Assembly (NCBI RefSeq): GCF_029867415.1
Contig: NC_081185.1
Location: 113,257,466 to 113,321,465 of the forward strand
DNA length: 64,000 nucleotides
DNA from: Vicia villosa
Taxonomy: Eukaryota; Streptophyta; Magnoliopsida; Fabales; Fabaceae
Direction of reading: 5' to 3'
The notes beneath the pieces are model-generated. The model did not search any database and was not told where the DNA came from. It was given only the letters and a program-made list of their open reading frames with translations. Shown in pieces: positions 31,581-45,000 of the stretch. Position 1 is the stretch's first letter, and every line of letters begins with the position of its first letter. The position numbers and the translations under genes are program-made.

Positions 31581-32508
31581 TTTTGAAGTTGTTTATTTGA
31601 CTGCAGCTGTAACCTGAAAAAAACAAAGTTAGTTTTTTATGCCATGTCATGATGCATGTAATGTGTTTATGTGCCGGGATTCTCAAAATAAATGAGAACC
31701 TTGCATGTTATGTACGCATCTGTCGCGATGCATTATGTATTATGTATGAACATATATGCAATTTTATGAATATGTTTATGATTTATGACGTATGTCTATG
31801 ATTTATGCTATTTGACACATCTTGATTGAGAAGGTGGATCTCCATATCATTGTAATTTTGATGTTTGGTCTTATCTTGAAGATGCTCAGCTGGGGATTTA
31901 TGATTTGTGTTTGGGGATGATCAGTAACTTGATGTACCCTGATTGGGGATAAGAGATATTTGATAAATTCTGTTGGGGAACTATGTCTTTTGAAGATATC
32001 TTCTTAGTGAACGCTCTATAGGGATTCCTTCATATTATTGACTTTGAAGGAGGACTTCTGGGTTACTTTGGACATTGTTTCTTCGCCCTTCCTATCTAAA
32101 GAACTAATAGATATTTTTATGACAAAAAAAGATAGATGACAATCATGTTCATATGCATGTGGTCATTCAAAATTATCATTGGACGTTTGCGTATTCGACA
32201 AAGAGAAAAATGGAAACTCGAAAGAGAGAAAGTAACATGTATTAAGAAAGCCATGAATAAGCAAAATAAAAACATATTGTGTGTTTTTTGAAAAAGGTAC
32301 AGAATAAAACAAAACAAAAGTAGCTATGTGTAAACAATCCTATTGAGTTTCAACTCTGCTATTGCTATTATGTCTTCGAGCATCTCATCCCTTGCTTGTT
32401 GGAGAAAGATGATTGGATCGATCCGAGCCTTTTGAACTTGATGTTGTAGGTATATCTGATTGAATGATGTGAACGAGACATAGTCGTACGCTTAATCCTT
32501 AACTTTTT
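31471..32508 (-). other. Element C 3' untranslated region, cut by element B
   Basis: This is noncoding sequence between the C hairpins and the B LTR. It starts with 2.5 copies of a 44-bp repeat (31471-31580). No polypurine tract or LTR of C follows on the left, so the 3' end of C is expected beyond the other end of B, outside the window. I see no gene in it. Confidence 0.7.
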
Positions 32509-32681
32509 CCTAGATCGCCCTTTCAGGTTTTCAGCCTACCAGGATACCCTTTTTTGCCCAAGTCGCCCTTTCGGGTTTTCAACTTGACAGGTGTACATTT
32601 TTTGTATATATCCCTAATTTTTGCCCAAACCCTTTTGGTTTGCCGGGATGCCCTTACTTTTGCCTAGGTACGTCGACCTAG
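32509..32681 (-). promoter_or_regulatory. Hairpin series downstream of pol in element C
   Basis: Counterpart of 12609-12783. Stems are CTAGGT/ACCTAG (32664-32681), CAAACC/GGTTTG (32626-32642), CAAGT/ACTTG (32559-32586) and a weaker one at 32509-32543. GAAA loops with CCC/GGG or CCU/GGG are kept on the sense strand in the last two. Confidence 0.62.
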
Positions 32682-32691
32682 CGGGTCGTAT

Positions 32692-35600
32692 TTATGCGTA
32701 GTATTTTTTGACTATGTCTGCGTTCACAGGCTGTGGAAAGTCTTCTCCGTCCATAGTAGTGAGTATCATGGCTCCTCCGGAGAAAATCTTCTTGATTACA
32801 AATGGTCCCTCATAGGTTGGAGTCCACTTGCCCCTAGGATCACCTTGTGGTAGAATAATCCTCTTTATGACCAAGTCACCAGCCTGATAAACTTGTTGTT
32901 TGACTCTTTTGTTGAATGCCTTGATCATACGCTTCTGATACAATTGTCCATGACAAACAGCCGCAAGCCTCTTTTTGTCAGTCAGATTTATCTGGTCTAG
33001 TCGAGTCTGAATCCATTCGTCTTCATCTAGCTCTGCCTCTTTCATGATCCTTAAGGATGGGATCTGAACTTCGATCGGTAGCACAGCCTCCATGCCATAG
33101 ACTAACGAGAACGGGGTTGCCCCAGTCGATGTACGTGCGGATGTACGGTAACCGTGAAGAGCAAACGGTAACATCTCGTACCAATCCTTATAAGTCACAT
33201 TCATTTTTTGTACGATCTTCTTTATGTTCTTGTTGGCGGCTTCCACAGCGCCATTCATCTTTGGTCTATATGGAGAAGAGTTGTGATGATTGATGTTGAA
33301 CTGTGCGCAGAGCTCAGTAATCATTTTGTTGTTCAAATTGGTACCATTATCTGTGATAATCCTTTCGGGAATGCCATACCGACAAATAAGATTGTGCTTT
33401 ATGAATCGAGCCACCACATTCTTGGTAACAGAGGCGAATGAAGCAGCTTCTACCCATTTGGTGAAGTAATCAATAGCCACCAGGATGAAGCGGTGTCCAT
33501 TGGAAGCGGTCGGTTTGATCTCTCAGATCATATCAATGCCCCACATTGCAAAAGGCCAAGGGGCAGTCATAACATTTAGGGGAACAGGAGGTACGTGTAC
33601 TTTGTCGGCGTATATCTGGCATTTGTGGCATGTTCTAGAATGTTGGTGACAGTCAGTTTCCATAGTAGACCAGTAATAACCTGCTCTCAGGATCTTTTTC
33701 GCCATAGTGTGTCCACTAGAATGGGTTCCAAAGGTGCCATCGTGCATGTCTTCCATGATCTCTTCAGTCTCCTTCTTGTTCACACAACGAAGCAAAGTTG
33801 AATCATGATTACGTTTGTATACGGTCCCATTGCTCAGAAAGAACTTGGATGTGAACCTTCTTAAGAACTTCTTGTCATTGATAGATGCCCCTTCAGGATA
33901 CTCTTGAGTCTCGAGGTATCTTTTTACTTCGTGAAACCATGGCTTTTCTTCAACCTCGTCAGTAACTATCTCGTAACAGTATGCGGGCTCGTCATATCTT
34001 TCAATAATAACTATAGGAGCCTCGCTGTCCCATCTGACTTTGAACATGGACGACATAGTAGCTAATGCGTCTGCCAGTTGATTCTCTTCTCGGGGAATAT
34101 GTTCAAAAGTAATCTCTTCGAAGTGTGGAATTAAAGATAGCACCAAATCTTTATAAGACATAAGATTAGGATGCTTCGTGTCCCATTCTCCTTTGATCTG
34201 AATGATTACTAGGGCTGAATCCCCATATACTTCCAAGAACTTGATTCTTAAATCGATAGCAGCTTTGAGTCCCAAGATGCATGCTTCATATTCAGCCATA
34301 TTGTTGGTACAGTCGAAGCATAGTCTTGCTGTGAACGAGGTGTGTCCACCTGCGGGAGAGACAATCACGGCGCCAATACCATTACCAAGTGCATTCGAAG
34401 CTCCATCAAAAACCATAGCCCATCGGGATCCTGGTTCAGGTCCTTCATCCGGGCCAGGTTGTTCATAGTCAGTAACAAGCATAACATCTTCATCTGGAAA
34501 AATTCAAAACTCATAGATTGATAGTCGTCTACAGCTTGTTGGGCCAAATGATCTACCACTACACTTCCTTTGATTTCTTTCTGTGTTGTATATTGGATGT
34601 CGTATTCTGTTAGTATCATTTGCCATCTTGCTATTCGTCCAGAGAGAGCAGGTTTTTCGAACACGTACTTGATAGGATCCATTCTAGAAATCAACAAAGT
34701 GGTATGGTTCAACATATACTGTCTCAGTCGGCGAGCAGCCCATGCCAAAGCACAGCAAGTTTTCTCGAGTAGTGAGTATCTTGTTTCACAGTCGGTAAAC
34801 TTTTTGCTAAGGTAGTATATTGCATGCTCTTTTCGACCAGACTCGTAATGTTGCCCCAGTACGCACCCCATCGAATTCTCTAACACTGTTAAGTACATAA
34901 TTAGAGGTCTTCCTTCAGCAGGTGGTATCATGATCGGAGGTTCTTGCAGGTACTTTTTTATCTTGTCAAAGGCTTCTTGACATTGGTCGTTCCATTTCAC
35001 TACTTGATCTTTCCTTAGTAACTTGAAGATTGGCTCACAAGTAGCGGTCAGATGGGAGATAAATCTAGCAATGTAGTTCAGACGTCCCAGGAATCCTCTA
35101 ACTTCTTTCTCGTTTCGCGGAGCAGGCATTTCTTGTATAGCTTTTACCTTTGCAAGATCGACTTCAATACCTTTACTACTAACAACGAAACCCAGCAGCT
35201 TACCAAACCTTACGCCAAAGGTACACTTGTTCGGATTCAGTCTCAGCTTGTACTTCTTTAACCTATCAAACAACTTCTGCAAATGGTTTAGATGTTCTTC
35301 TTCAGTGTTGGACTTCGCAATCATATCATCAACATAGACCTCTATTTCTTTGTGGATCATGTCATGGAATAGAGCTACCATTGCGCGTTGGTACGTTGCC
35401 CCAGCATTCTTCAATCCAAACGGCATGACCTTGTAACTGAAAGTGCCCCAAGGTGTAGTAAAGGTTGTTTTCTCCATGTCTTCGGGTGCCATCTTGATCT
35501 GATTGTAACCTGAGAAACCATCCATGAAAGAGAACACCTTGCATTGTACAGTACTATCAACTAGAATGTCAATATGCGGTAGTGGGAAATCATCTTTAGG

Positions 35601-36165
35601 GCTTGCTCGATTCAAATCTCTGTAGTCTACACACATTCTGACCTTTCCATCCTTCTTTAGTACGGGTACTATGTTGGCAATCCATGGCGGATAACTCACT
35701 ACTTTCAGGAACCCAGCGTTGAATTGTTTCTCGACCTCTTCTTTGATTTTCTGAGCCATGTCAGGTCTGCTTCTTCGTAACTTCTGTTTAACCGGAGGAC
35801 TGTTTTCTTTGATAGGTAGACGATGAACCACAATATCAGTATCGAGCCCAGGCATATCTTCGTAGGACCAAGCAAAGATCTCAACATTGTCTCTTAACAT
35901 CTGAATCAATATTTGTTTGACAGTATCCTCTAATTCGGCCCCTATCTTGATCTCTTTCTTTTCTTCGTCGGTACCTATGTTCACCACCTCAATTGGCTCT
36001 TCGTGCGGCTGTATAGTCTTCTCTTCTTGCTCTAGTAATTTGGCAAGTTCTCTAGGCACTTCACAACCTTCCTCACCTTCATCCTCAGCTTGGTAGATCG
36101 GATTTTGAAAGTCATATTTAGCAATAGCAGAGTCGTTATCAATAGGATCCAGAGTGGATATGAAT
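32692..36165 (-). pseudogene. Element C pol (RT-RNase H-integrase), degenerate
   Basis: This is the pol exon of element C from the intron acceptor at 36166. RT (YVDDMIAKS), both RNase H blocks and integrase motifs (CHKCQIYADKVH, TDNGTNLNNK) are readable. A frameshift lies near 34495-34505 in an A-rich run between the RNase H blocks. A stop TGA at 33523-33525 cuts the integrase between WGIDMI and the rest of the core. The distal part from 33480 to 32692 is open and ends KKYYA like that of A. The catalytic residues seen are kept, but the frame is dead as a whole. Confidence 0.92.
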
Positions 36166-36424
36166 CTGCAGTGCATTATGTGGGTGTGTGAGAACACATA
36201 GCTATAAAAGTAAAGGAAAATAAAAGCGAACACACAATTTGAATACGAAATGTCCAATGTTTTATTGAATGAAAATATGCTTATGAAATGACAAGCCCTA
36301 ACAATGGACCATTGTGTCTCGGGCAGGACACACGGCTTTAGAGTTTATTGTTTATTTGAAGTACATAATTTAAACTTGGAAATAAAAAAGGAAAGCAGGA
36401 AATAAAACTAAGAACGGCAATTAC
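36166..36424 (-). other. Putative intron between gag-protease and pol of C (259 bp)
   Basis: The donor GTAATT begins at 36424, overlapping the gag-protease stop, and the acceptor CTGCAG ends at 36166. The phase is the same as in element A, where the intron is 258 bp. Sequence inside differs from A. Confidence 0.78.
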
Positions 36425-39400
36425 TCCTGACTATAGGAGATAGAAACAATGTCTTCAGTCTTCTTGTTGTCCAGCCCTTTGTTTGATGTAGGGAAGATCC
36501 ACTTGTCCAGGTTGTAATTATCTTCATCTTCTCCAATGGCATTAACCCCCTTGCTGATGAAATGATGCTTCAAACCTTCTGGACGAGGATGTTGTTCTCC
36601 TTTCTTATCCTTAGCAGTGCGGCCTAAACCCCATTTGTTGGATTTGTATGGAATATCAGGTAATTGCCCCCAGATGGTGCAGCCATCTTCTCCTACCACA
36701 GCCCTAGCATCTTTCAGAGAAGCCATTGGAGGAATAACCCCAGTAACTTTAGGAGGAGTGTAGACGTGCTTAGTCTCGGGAACCACTTGGGGGACCAATT
36801 CGAACGCTATACAGGGAGATTCAAAAGCTTCTCCAGTGAATTCAAGATATTTGGTCTCATCTATGAAGCTCACCACATACTCTTCTTCACCATACACAGT
36901 GACGATCTTACCTTTCGCTGGGTATTTCAGTTTCTGATGGAGAGTTGAAGTCACATCATTTGCCCCATGTATCCAGGGACGTCCAAGTAGACATGAGTAG
37001 GCGGGACGAATATCCATCACATAGAACACAGTATTGAAAGTCTGGGAACCTACTCTGATTGGGAGCTCAACTTCGCCATACACAGTACTCATTGTGCCAT
37101 CGTAAGCTTTTACTATCACATCACTGGATTTCAACTCAATTCCGTCAACTTTGAGTTTGTCCAGCACCAACTTGGGTAGCACATTCAGAGACGAGCCATT
37201 GTTAACCAGTACATGAGCCAGGGTAGTACCACCACATTCAATGGAGATATACAGTGCCTTGTTGTGATTCTTTCCGCTATGACTCAGATCGGCATCAGAG
37301 AACCCAAGGTAGTTATCTGTCGTCAGGTTTGCAATACAATTCTCGAGTTGAGTGACAGTAATCTCTTGTGGCACATGGGCAGCCTCTAGAAACTTCATCA
37401 TAGCTTTGACGTGAGTTTTGGAACAGCTCAGGAGTGACAGCATAGAGATCTTAGAAGGAGTATGCCCCATTTGTTCAACAATGTCATAATCACTCTTGCG
37501 AATGATCTTCAGGAATTCATTCGTTTCTTCAGATGGTGAATTTTCAATGACAACCTCAGGTTCATGTAGCGGTCCTTTACCACGAGCCTCAGCACTCGGG
37601 GTGACAGTAACAGCAGGTGAAGTAGTGTTCGGAGAGATCTCTGGAGAAAACACCCTTCCACTTCTTGTCACTTTACTAGTTCCAGCAATATTACCCACAT
37701 CAGGATTGACATCTTCAGAAACTTTATCAGATTCAAGTTCTTGCTTAACTCCTTGAACATAGACCTCGACACCATAATTCCAAGGGATAGCTTTATCAGA
37801 TGAGTATGGCATCGGACCAGGTTTAGTGATAATAATCGGAGCCACACGAGGTTCAGCAGAAATCTTGAAAGGAGCCTTGGTAGGGATCTTTAGCGGGACT
37901 TTGGAAATCACGGATACATCTTCGAACTTCAAACCACGGGAGAAACCTTCGCACAACTCCTCAATGGAAGGAGTCTTCTCAAACCTGATGGTGCCACGAT
38001 CCATCCAGCCTTGGATACCTCTTTTCAGATTCTCACAACCCTTGGGTAGGAGTGCACAGTAATAACAGTCAGGGTCGCAACCTCGAAATAAACCAGCTTG
38101 CAGCAGCTTCCTCTTGATGTCAGGGAGAGGAGTTGACAGATCTCTTACGTCATAGACATGGATTGTGTCCATGATAGCATTAACAGTCTTGTCATGCTTT
38201 GGCATAGGAGCAATGATGACATTAGGAGTCTCTGGGGCGTCAAACTCGATTTCGCCAGCTTCTATCATGTCTTGGACTTTATTTCTCAAGGCCCAACAAT
38301 TGTCTGCATGGTGTCCGGGAGCATTAGAATGGTAAGCACATGTAGCCTTGGGATCATAAGTTGGACTAGCAGTGTTGACAAATTTCGGCGGGTCCTTCAG
38401 GGTGATCAGCTTCAATAGATGTTGTAAGGCTTGAGACAAAGGCATGTTGATCGGGGTGTATTGTCTCCTTGGTCTATCAGTCTTGCATTGATAATCTTGT
38501 CTAGGAGCTTGTTCAGATGTTGGAGTAAAGATGAGGACAGCCCCAACAGATTGGTTCTGATCATTCTTACCACGGCCCTTCTGACTTTGAACAGCATTAG
38601 ACTCGTTTCTTCCCTGATATGGCTTCTTTGCAGTACCAGAAGATGTACCCACTTGAATCTTCCCACTTCGAATACCATTCTCAACACGTTCTCCAGTTAA
38701 GATGAGGTCAGTGAACCCAGACGAGGAACTACCTAGCAAGTGACTATAGAACGGCCCAGTTAGCGTACCCATGAACATGTCCACCAACTCCCTATCAGTT
38801 AAGGAAGGTTGGACTCTCCCAACTAAATCTCTCCATTTTTTAGCATACTCTTTGAAACTTTCCTTAGGTCCCATAGACATGCTTTATAGTTGCATGCGAG
38901 TTGGTGCGAGATCGGAATTATATTGGTATTGCCTATAGAAAGCAACAACCAAATCTTCCCAAGTACGGACGCTAGCACCCTCCAGATGATAGTACCATTC
39001 GAGTTGAGTTCCAGATAAACTTTCCTGAAAGAAATGGATCCAGAGCCTCTTATCAGTAGTGTGAGGCTGAATCTTCCTTACATAAGACCTCAAGTGCATC
39101 TTTGGACAGGAGACTCCATCATACTTAGCAAAGGCGGGAGTTTTGAATTTTGGAGGAATAACGACCCCAGGAACGAGTCCTAGTTCTTCAAAATCCAGCC
39201 CAGGTACCTTCTGAATTTCCACGCTTCTCAGACGCTCTTATAGTAGTCTATACTTCTCATCAGCATAATCCTCGTCTTGAGGATACTCATCTTCTTCTTC
39301 TTCTTCTTCTTCCTGACCATCAGAACCTACATGGCTTCCCTGGTTGTTTTTGACACTGAGATCACCTCCTTCCTCTTCCTCTTCCTCGTCTTTAGGAATC

Positions 39401-39597
39401 CCAGTTTCTTCGGCCTTCTTGGGATGACCTTTGAACCTTCTTCCCAGGTTGATCACTCCTTTGGGTTTCTTGGTCTTCTTCTCCTTCTTAGTCAGGAGGG
39501 CTTTCAGCTCGTCTTGCCCCTTGGACAAGTTCAGGATCAGAGCTTGAAATTCAGCATTTTGAACTTGGAGATTCTTCACAGATTGTTCGAGATCCAT
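36421..39597 (-). pseudogene. Element C gag-protease with two stop codons
   Basis: The frame starts at ATG 39597 (MDLEQSVKNL). It has an acidic segment, the gag core, a Cys/His knuckle (CAYHSNAPGHHADNC) and protease-like motifs (VNNGSSLNV and LLGRPWIHG). Two single-base stops interrupt it: TAA at 39238-39240 (GAA in B) and TAA at 38884-38886 (CAA in B). The last 819 codons (38880-36421) are open. The protease catalytic Asp is Asn, as in B. It sits between ORF1 and the intron in normal Ogre order. Confidence 0.92.
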
Positions 39598-39849
39598 CTT
39601 TCTTACTGAAATAAACAGCATAAAGATGAGGCATTTGTTTTTATGAAACCTGTGATGCGATGTTTATGAATGATATGATTATGCATATGCAATGTTTTCA
39701 AGGAATTAAGGGGACTTTTAATACATATTAAAAAAAGAAAGAAAAAAAAACATTATTATTAATTAAATTACGAGCTCATAAGGTCATAATTCTTTAGTTA
39801 CATCAAACTGAAAAAGAAATAAATAATGACAAATAAAACAAATAAAAGT
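39598..39849 (-). other. Spacer between ORF1 and gag in element C
   Basis: This is AT-rich spacer. Positions 39598-39696 match B; 39697-39849 do not. No gene is seen. Confidence 0.7.
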
Positions 39850-41331
39850 CTAAATTCCAGGATTTTTGTCTTCTTGACGACGCCTCCTTTTCAGAACCCT
39901 GACTTCTTCCTTGTGTGCCTTGATCATTTCTTCTCTTTCTTGAACCAGCCTAGAAATTTCATTTTCCCATGAGTTAATCTGATCCGGAGAAACGAAATCT
40001 TCAATTTTCCATTTACGAGAGAAATAGTCAAGTAAAGTCTCTCGCTCTTTAGCATCTTGTGTCAACACTTCTTTTTCAGCTTCAACCTTTCGTAAGCGTC
40101 TCTCAAAGTCATCCCTTTCCCTCTTCAGTTGATTAACAGTTGCAACAAGATCTTCGTTTGAAGTAGGAACATACGGCTCAAATGCAACTGGGACAGCAGG
40201 AGGAGCTACCCTTGGTACTATGGGCGTATCAGAAGGGTAAGGCATCCCAAATTCCATAACTCGATCATAAACCCATTGGAAGTACGGGTCCCATAGCATG
40301 TAATTTCTTCTTCCTATATCTTTTGCACCAACTTTCTTTACTTTCGACCAAGCCTTGATGAAGAGATCTCTTTTCTTTGACTTATCTGAATCATAGCTGA
40401 AGTATTCTAAACTGAGATACAAGGAATGTGGCTTATCCTTCAAAGCAAAACCAAACTGATGTTGAGCTAGAATAGGATTATATGTTATTCCCCCACGAAC
40501 ACCAAGAAGCGGTATATTAGGGAATTCCCTACAACTATCAAATAGTAAAGTTCTTTCAAACTCCTTTTGGTGCCAAATGACGTCGTCAAAAGAAAGCTTC
40601 ATAATTCTTTGAGCCCAAGTCAAGCCTTCTTCATTCTTTCTTACGGAGAGAGGTAAGTGCGAAATAAACCACTTATGCAATAGCGGAGCACATCCAAGGA
40701 TACAACCTTTCCTTTTCGATACTCGGAAGTGAATAGAATGTAACAAATCACCAAGTAAGGTAGGAACGGGATTCTTACTTAGAAATATCTTGATAGCAGC
40801 CATATCAACAATTTTGTCATAATGGAAGAATAGAACTTGTCCATAGATTAAAAGAGACAAAACTACTTCCAAAGCATCCATACTTGAAGCCTTAGCAAAA
40901 ATCTCCGCTTTTTCGTAGAGGAAATCAAGGGGTAATCCGGAGTAATCTTTCTTACTAATCCAAACTTTCTCAATCTCCGATCTTGGCAAGTGTAGGGCAG
41001 CAGCGATGACTTCCAACTTAGGATCTTCTTCTTTACCAGTATAAGGGATTTGGTTAAGCACAGGGAGCCCCAGCAAATGTGAGAATTCTTCCAAAGATGG
41101 TACCAACTGAAAATATCTATAAGTGAAGCAATGTAGTAACGGATCATAGAATTGAATCATGGTGTTGAGAAGAACCTCATCCACATTAGTTCGTACTAAA
41201 CCGATAAGCATGTTGAGAGACTCACTGAATCTGAGAGAACCAGAAGTGTTGTCGCAGAAAACCTTTAATGGAGTAGGTACCTTCTTGAAATTGAGGAAGA
41301 ATGGTTTACGGCCTTTGGTTTCCATATTCAA
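39850..41331 (-). CDS. Element C ORF1, unknown function
   Basis: This frame is open over 493 codons from ATG 41331; ATG 41325 (METKGRK) aligns better with the METRNT start of B. FYDPLLHCFTYRYFQLVPSLEEFSHLLGL is the ORF1 signature split here as FYDPLLHCFTYRYF and FQLVPSLEEFSHLLGL. Other shared blocks are PKLEVIAAALHL, LIYGQVLF, NPVPTLLGD and LLGVRGGITYNP. The C-terminal 130 residues are charged and likely coiled coil, ending KRRRRQEDKN. It remains open although gag and pol of the same element are broken. It belongs to a dead element, so expression is doubtful. Confidence 0.82.
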   Translation of the reverse strand: MNMETKGRKPFFLNFKKVPTPLKVFCDNTSGSLRFSESLNMLIGLVRTNVDEVLLNTMIQFYDPLLHCFTYRYFQLVPSLEEFSHLLGLPVLNQIPYTGKEEDPKLEVIAAALHLPRSEIEKVWISKKDYSGLPLDFLYEKAEIFAKASSMDALEVVLSLLIYGQVLFFHYDKIVDMAAIKIFLSKNPVPTLLGDLLHSIHFRVSKRKGCILGCAPLLHKWFISHLPLSVRKNEEGLTWAQRIMKLSFDDVIWHQKEFERTLLFDSCREFPNIPLLGVRGGITYNPILAQHQFGFALKDKPHSLYLSLEYFSYDSDKSKKRDLFIKAWSKVKKVGAKDIGRRNYMLWDPYFQWVYDRVMEFGMPYPSDTPIVPRVAPPAVPVAFEPYVPTSNEDLVATVNQLKRERDDFERRLRKVEAEKEVLTQDAKERETLLDYFSRKWKIEDFVSPDQINSWENEISRLVQEREEMIKAHKEEVRVLKRRRRQEDKNPGI

Positions 41332-42073
41332 ACAACCTACAAAACAATATACGGTTAAAAATCCCCAATTCCTTGAAATGGGTTAGCCATGCCATGTATG
41401 AATGATGCATGTATGCATGATGCACAAACACAAACAAGTCCACACAAATCACACAATTTCCTTAGGCTTGGCTTGCATGGAGTTTTTAATCATGTGAGAT
41501 ACCCTTCCCAAAGGTGTTTCTAAGGATGAAGATGATATCAGCAACGGGTTCTACCGAGTTACCCAGAATTGTCAGCCCTCCTAAAGCACCCTCGAACATG
41601 ATACATACATACCATGCAATGGTACTTTGAGAAAGAACCTATCTGAGTTGTAGTATCGGGTAGCGACTATGCTCTCAATATACATCAAGAGTAGTCCCCC
41701 CACTACGTTCCTAAAAGTCAAGATAGGTTAAAGGTAACTAAAGGTCCTTAAGCTCCGACTCACCCACAGACATCCGCACGAACCTCCCTCATACAAGAGA
41801 AGCATGCAAACACCCATAGAGGCCTAACTTAAGCGTGAACTCTCATATTGACCAATCCTCCACATACATGAAGGAGGTCGCCATGACTATGCCACTTCCT
41901 ATCTTAGATGTTCTTGAATCCGGGTGTAGGATTCGTCCTTCAGTTAATTCCCAAAACGCCCCTAAAAAATAAAACAAACAAAGCAAACAATAGAAAACAT
42001 TTCAAGTGTTCCTAAACTTTTAAGGTAACCCCTCTTTTATAAGAAAATTTGTCCCCAGCAGAGTCGCCAGTTC
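41332..42073 (-). other. Element C 5' leader with primer site 42052-42069
   Basis: This noncoding leader joins ORF1 to the 5' LTR. The 18-base tRNA-Arg primer site (42052-42069) is identical to that of A and B and is four bases from the LTR. No gene is seen. Confidence 0.85.
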
Positions 42074-45000
42074 TGTAATACGGTGAACTGACTTTTATAT
42101 CGAAATGTCGCGGATAGCATGAGTCGCCACCGACTTTTATTTTATCCAAGTTAATTAGAAAGGCTAAAAGAACAGGAAAAACCTTTTAAATAAAATAGGG
42201 TTCGGGGGGTAATTATGCAAAGGGAAGGTGTAAGGCACCCTTTGCATCCATGGTTTTCCATGGGCTCTTAATTGCTTTGCTCTTTGTTTTCAGAAATGTA
42301 GAAGAAAAAGAATAGGGACTTTAGCTCGTAAATGAGCGTAGCCCTTTTGAAGATTTATGAGAAAGAATATGAAAAATATTTTTAGAGCAAGGCAAAGTAA
42401 TTAAGGGCAATTACCTTATAGTTTGAAAAAGGAGTTCTTTTAGCCTTTCAGGGTGAAAGGGTCTATCCTTGCCATAATTGGGCAGGAAGCCTTTCATTTG
42501 GAGGTTGAAGGGTCATCGAGAGTTCGTTTGCCATAAGACTGTCCCATGCCATAGGGAGGCAGGTAGTCTAAGGGAAGAACTAGAATAGCCTTTTCGTAGG
42601 CAGCCAGATGATACCTCAGCCTTTTCGTAGGCAACTTCCGAGGGTCGAGATCATGTGTATCGAAGGCAGCATCATTAGGGACCATGATCTTTAATCGAGG
42701 CAACATGGCTGAGGTATCCTCGTATTCGAGGGACTGGCTATTCTGCAAAAAACAAGGCAACAGGCAACAGGCAACAGAGAGGTTACCCCAGAAGTGTGCG
42801 TGTGTGCACCAATCACGTGATCAGTTTCAGATATTTATCTTATAGTTAAGTGATTCTAGATTCAATTCAAAGTTATCACTCCCTAAAATTACTAACCACA
42901 ACAATTAATAATCAAAGCAATAACAGGAGAGGGAAATTGAAACCAGCGGAGGGAGAGGGGAATTGAAACCAGCGGAATAATAAACAAATAAGTCTAACAT
43001 AAGTAATAATTAGGGTTTAGGGTTACCGACTATGCAAAGCTTTGGTGTTTGGCAAACCCTGCAAGGCGGGAAAAATGGCAAAAAAAAAAACAGGGTGAGT
43101 GCATAATCGATTCGGAGGCAAACACGGCTAACCCTAATTTAATAAAAATAACATTACATAAATAACTAAAAAGAAAGGAAAGAATACTTAACTTTTAATT
43201 TGATCTGATGTGGTTGGTGGTCGGAGGAAGCCTCTGGGTTAACCCTGAAAAGTGGCAAGGCAAAGACAGAAAAATAGATGTGAGGGTATGCAGAGTTCAG
43301 AAGGCAAACCTTAAAATAAAAGGAAACAAAATAGATTTTAAAATAAAATTGAATACTTAGCTTCGTATTTGACGTGGCTCGGAGTCGAAATGTATTTGAA
43401 AAGTAACCCTGAAAAGGTACAGAAAAAACTGATATTCAGTGTAAGGTTAATTCTCGCAAATCCTAATTAGGACTCAAATTGAATATAATGGTAAGTTGAT
43501 TTAATTAATTATTGGTCTCGCGACCTAATTAATTAAATCGGGACAAAAAGATTAAATCGAATGTAAAAATAATTTTTAGGAATTTTTTGGAATTAAAATA
43601 AAATAAATATGAATTTTTGAAACAATATGCATAATTAAATATAAATTAGAATAAGAAAAAGAAAATAAATATAATTAAATAAATATATGAATATATAATA
43701 TATAATATCTAATTAAGAAAATAAATTAATATAAATAAATATAAATATTAATTAATATAAATATATTATGTAAAAAAAAAGAGAAGGTTTTATTATAAAA
43801 GAAATAAATATGTATATATATATATAAATAAAATAAAAAATGAGTCTGTGTAATTAAAAGTAAAAAAAATAAAAAAAAACTTAGCTATGATCGCATGTGG
43901 CAGCGCGCGCGTGTCTATGGTGTACCTGCAAATTCCAGAATCGTTGGATCTGTCTGGATAATGATCAGACGGCTGGGAAACGAAGGCGCATGGTAGTGGG
44001 TGCGTCTTAAAGCACCGGAACCAATTTTGTGGAAAGAGGGGAGCGCGCCAAAATTGTTTCAAACTGGTCACTCACGCGACGACACGTCGTCGTCTTCTCC
44101 ACCAAAACCTGCAACAAGTTCTTTTACACCGCCTTTTGCAGGAGCGTTGTAAAAAGCTTGTTTTTTACACCTGTACAAAACAACGAACACGACCAAAACA
44201 CAAAAAAAATATGGCGCACCCATACCAACACGATCGTCTGGTTCATGCGAACTCAACCATGACCAACTCGTGACAAAATTTTACCTGGAACGGAGAACCC
44301 TAATTCGAAGCCAAAACCCTAATAATGGTAATCTGTTCATAAATGCATCACAACACACCAAATTTTCCAGAAACAACAATTATAACATTCTAAACATGAA
44401 TATGCCATTAATTTTGAGTATTGATGCTTGTACGATGCAAATCGATATAAAATAGAAATTGACAAACCGTTGGGTGTACGTGCGTGTTCTTGAGGTCCTA
44501 AGCCTTGCTATCGATTGGAAAAGCTTCCTTGGAGGTCCAGGAATGTACTGCAATCGATGAATGCCCCTGAATAGCCTTGTAGTCCAGAATTGAAACTTGA
44601 GTTTTTCTTGAATTTTAAAACTCGGGTTTATAGTTCTTGGCTGCAGAATTCGTGAAAACTTGTGTCCGGCCTTGCTCACATACTTATAGAGGTGAAATTA
44701 GGGCAATAAAACTTGATCAAATCTTCTTAAATCTTTGATTGCAATTTTTGGAAATTTGATTTTGTATGCTTTCTAAAATTGACCAATATTTGATTTTTCT
44801 TCAATCAATCTCTCTTGCACGAAATTATGATGAATATATGGTTTAAATGGAGATTGGAATTGAGTCCTATATATTTTTAAATCAAATATTTGATTTTGTT
44901 TTAATTTATTTGATTTTAATTCTTTTTTAATTGAATAAAAAATCATAATAAATTAAATAAATCAAGTATTTTCGTGGGGATTGGTTTCTAGGTCTTGGAT

